From Lysinibacillus sp. G4S2 (GTDB lineage Bacteria; Bacillota; Bacilli; Bacillales_A; Planococcaceae): a DNA stretch of 64,000 bases. A program made the translations under genes and the position numbers. The stretch is from contig NZ_JAUCFJ010000002.1 in the NCBI RefSeq assembly GCF_030348505.1, positions 2,236,001 to 2,300,000 of the forward strand. The letters are read 5' to 3'. Positions 62,807-64,000 of the stretch are shown here, piece by piece. Numbering within the stretch: the first letter of the stretch is position 1; the number at the start of each line of letters is the position of its first letter. The notes under the pieces are model-generated. The model was not told the origin of the DNA and did not search any database. It saw only the letters and a list, made by a program, of their open reading frames with translations.

Positions 62807-63982
62807 ATGACAGACATTGTTTTATTAGAAGGTGCACGTACGCCATTTGCAAAAATTTCAGGTTCATTCCGTGACATTACGGCTACTGAACTAGGTGTAA
62901 TCGCAGCAAAAGAAGCAATTCGTAAATCAAATATCAACCCCAATGACATCGATCAAGTCGTATTCGGCAATGTTCAGCAATCGAGTAAAGATGCTCATAT
63001 GTTAGCAAGACATGTTGGCTTGAAAGCGGGTACATCTCTTGAGGTACCTGCAGTCACAATCAACCGTGTCTGTGGTACTGGTATTGAGGCAATTTTAACT
63101 GGTGCACGCTATATTCTTACAGGAGAAGCGAATGTCGTTTTGGCCGGTGGTACTGAAAATATGAGCCAAGTACCTCACGTTATTCGCGGTGCGAGATGGG
63201 GAAGCCCTCTTGGAGGACCAATGGTTGAAGACTGGGTATGGGATGGCTTGCTTGATACGAACGCTGGATACACAATGTCGCAAACCGCAGAAAACCTTGC
63301 AGAAAAGTATAAAATAACACGTGAAGAAGTGGATGCCCATGCACTTTCTAGTCATGAGCGCGCTATCAAAGCGAGAGAAAAAGGCTATTTTAAAGAAGAA
63401 ATTGTCTCTGTAAATGTAAAAGGAAGCAAAGGTGATACCATCGTTGAACATGACGAACATATCCGTGAGACAACTATGGAAAAGCTCGGGAAACTGGAAG
63501 CCCGTTTTGTTATGGGAGGGGTTGTTACACCTGGAAATGCAAGTGGAATGGTTGACGGTGCAGCGGCAGTTATTATTGCATCTAGCCATTATGCAGAGAA
63601 AAATGGATTGAAACCGATTGCGCGTCTTGTTTCATGGGATGTTGTTGGTGTTGATCCGAAATATATGGGGATTGGTCCGGTACCGGCAATTAGAGGAGCT
63701 TTGAAAAAAGCAAATTTACAGTTGGAAGATTTGGATTTGATCGAAATTAATGAGGCTTTCTCTGCACAATATTTAGCTTGTCAGAAGGAACTTGGATTTG
63801 ACTTGGAAATAGGAAACGTTAATGGTGGTGCTGTTGCTCTCGGACATCCACTTGCAGCAAGCGGAACAAGAATTACGCATTCACTTATTTACGAATTAAA
63901 AAGACGTAATAAAAGGTATGGTGCAGCGGCAGTTTGCATCGGCGGGGGGCAAGGAATCGCAGCAATTTGGGAATCATTATAA
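62807..63982 (+). CDS. Acetyl-CoA acyltransferase/acetyltransferase (thiolase), 391 aa
   Basis: The nucleophile Cys89 lies in TINRVCGTGIEAI, His347 in ALGHPLAASGTR and the second Cys377 in AAVCIGGGQGIA, the complete thiolase triad. It cleaves 3-ketoacyl-CoA with CoA to acetyl-CoA and the shortened acyl-CoA, completing the pathway of the three preceding enzymes. The ATG at 62807 has AAAGGA upstream; GTG and ATG codons up to six codons earlier overlap this site. It ends 18 nt before the window edge. Confidence 0.93.
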   Translation: MTDIVLLEGARTPFAKISGSFRDITATELGVIAAKEAIRKSNINPNDIDQVVFGNVQQSSKDAHMLARHVGLKAGTSLEVPAVTINRVCGTGIEAILTGARYILTGEANVVLAGGTENMSQVPHVIRGARWGSPLGGPMVEDWVWDGLLDTNAGYTMSQTAENLAEKYKITREEVDAHALSSHERAIKAREKGYFKEEIVSVNVKGSKGDTIVEHDEHIRETTMEKLGKLEARFVMGGVVTPGNASGMVDGAAAVIIASSHYAEKNGLKPIARLVSWDVVGVDPKYMGIGPVPAIRGALKKANLQLEDLDLIEINEAFSAQYLACQKELGFDLEIGNVNGGAVALGHPLAASGTRITHSLIYELKRRNKRYGAAAVCIGGGQGIAAIWESL

Positions 63983-64000
63983 AAAATATAAGTATTTCTA

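Overview
The window is low-G+C Gram-positive DNA with AGGAGG-type ribosome sites and frequent TTG/GTG starts. A complete spore germinant-receptor operon (21.2-25.4 kb) and a YrzI-type sporulation peptide show an endospore former of the Bacillales, probably Bacillaceae or Planococcaceae (a Lysinibacillus/Psychrobacillus-like genus is a guess). No rRNA, tRNA, CRISPR array, prophage or replication origin was seen.

Layout. 0-8.3 kb: end of an MFS transporter, an SDR dehydrogenase, a MerR regulator, a GNAT acetyltransferase, a GMC oxidoreductase and a DedA/PAP2-like membrane protein, separated by repeat-rich spacers and a decayed histidine kinase. 8.7-15.5 kb: a secreted protein of unknown role, a MerR regulator with its own 19-bp-spacer promoter plus a methyltransferase-like membrane protein, two orphan hypotheticals, a transposase remnant and two small proteins missed by length cut-offs. 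15.8-20.8 kb: a CzcO-like flavoprotein, topoisomerase III and a beta-lactamase-fold hydrolase. 21.2-25.4 kb: germinant receptor A-C-D-B. 25.7-30.5 kb: a LanFEG-type ABC transporter divergent from a two-component system. 30.8-34.9 kb: MarR regulator plus a heterodimeric multidrug ABC exporter. 35-46 kb: single small genes (DUF1963, YrzI pair, CPCC protein, YiaA-like and others), a YtrA-type GntR/ABC operon with four operator palindromes, and one gene of visibly higher G+C. 46-49.7 kb: an ECF41-type sigma operon with a matching promoter, then an IS3-family element. 50-64 kb: a catabolic block of PucR regulator, acyl-CoA thioesterase, five-gene Liv-type ABC importer, 3-hydroxyacyl-CoA dehydrogenase, enoyl-CoA hydratase, acyl-CoA dehydrogenase and thiolase. 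Together these would import a carboxylic (perhaps aromatic or branched) acid and beta-oxidise it.

The most unusual content lies between genes. Two families of short non-autonomous elements are dispersed across the window. Family A has ends CAGGYGTGTTGATTA and family B has ends GGCTCATCACCATAA. Several copies are flanked by 9-bp direct repeats, as expected for target-site duplications. One family B copy sits inside a family A copy with both duplications still readable, and removing it restores the family A sequence seen elsewhere. The two families share G+C-rich internal modules, and two copies carry a 21-bp tandem repeat at different copy number. A third recurrent motif is a terminator-like hairpin, GAGYTGC-(N)TAG-GCAGCTC with a T run, spaced along the 36-46 kb island.
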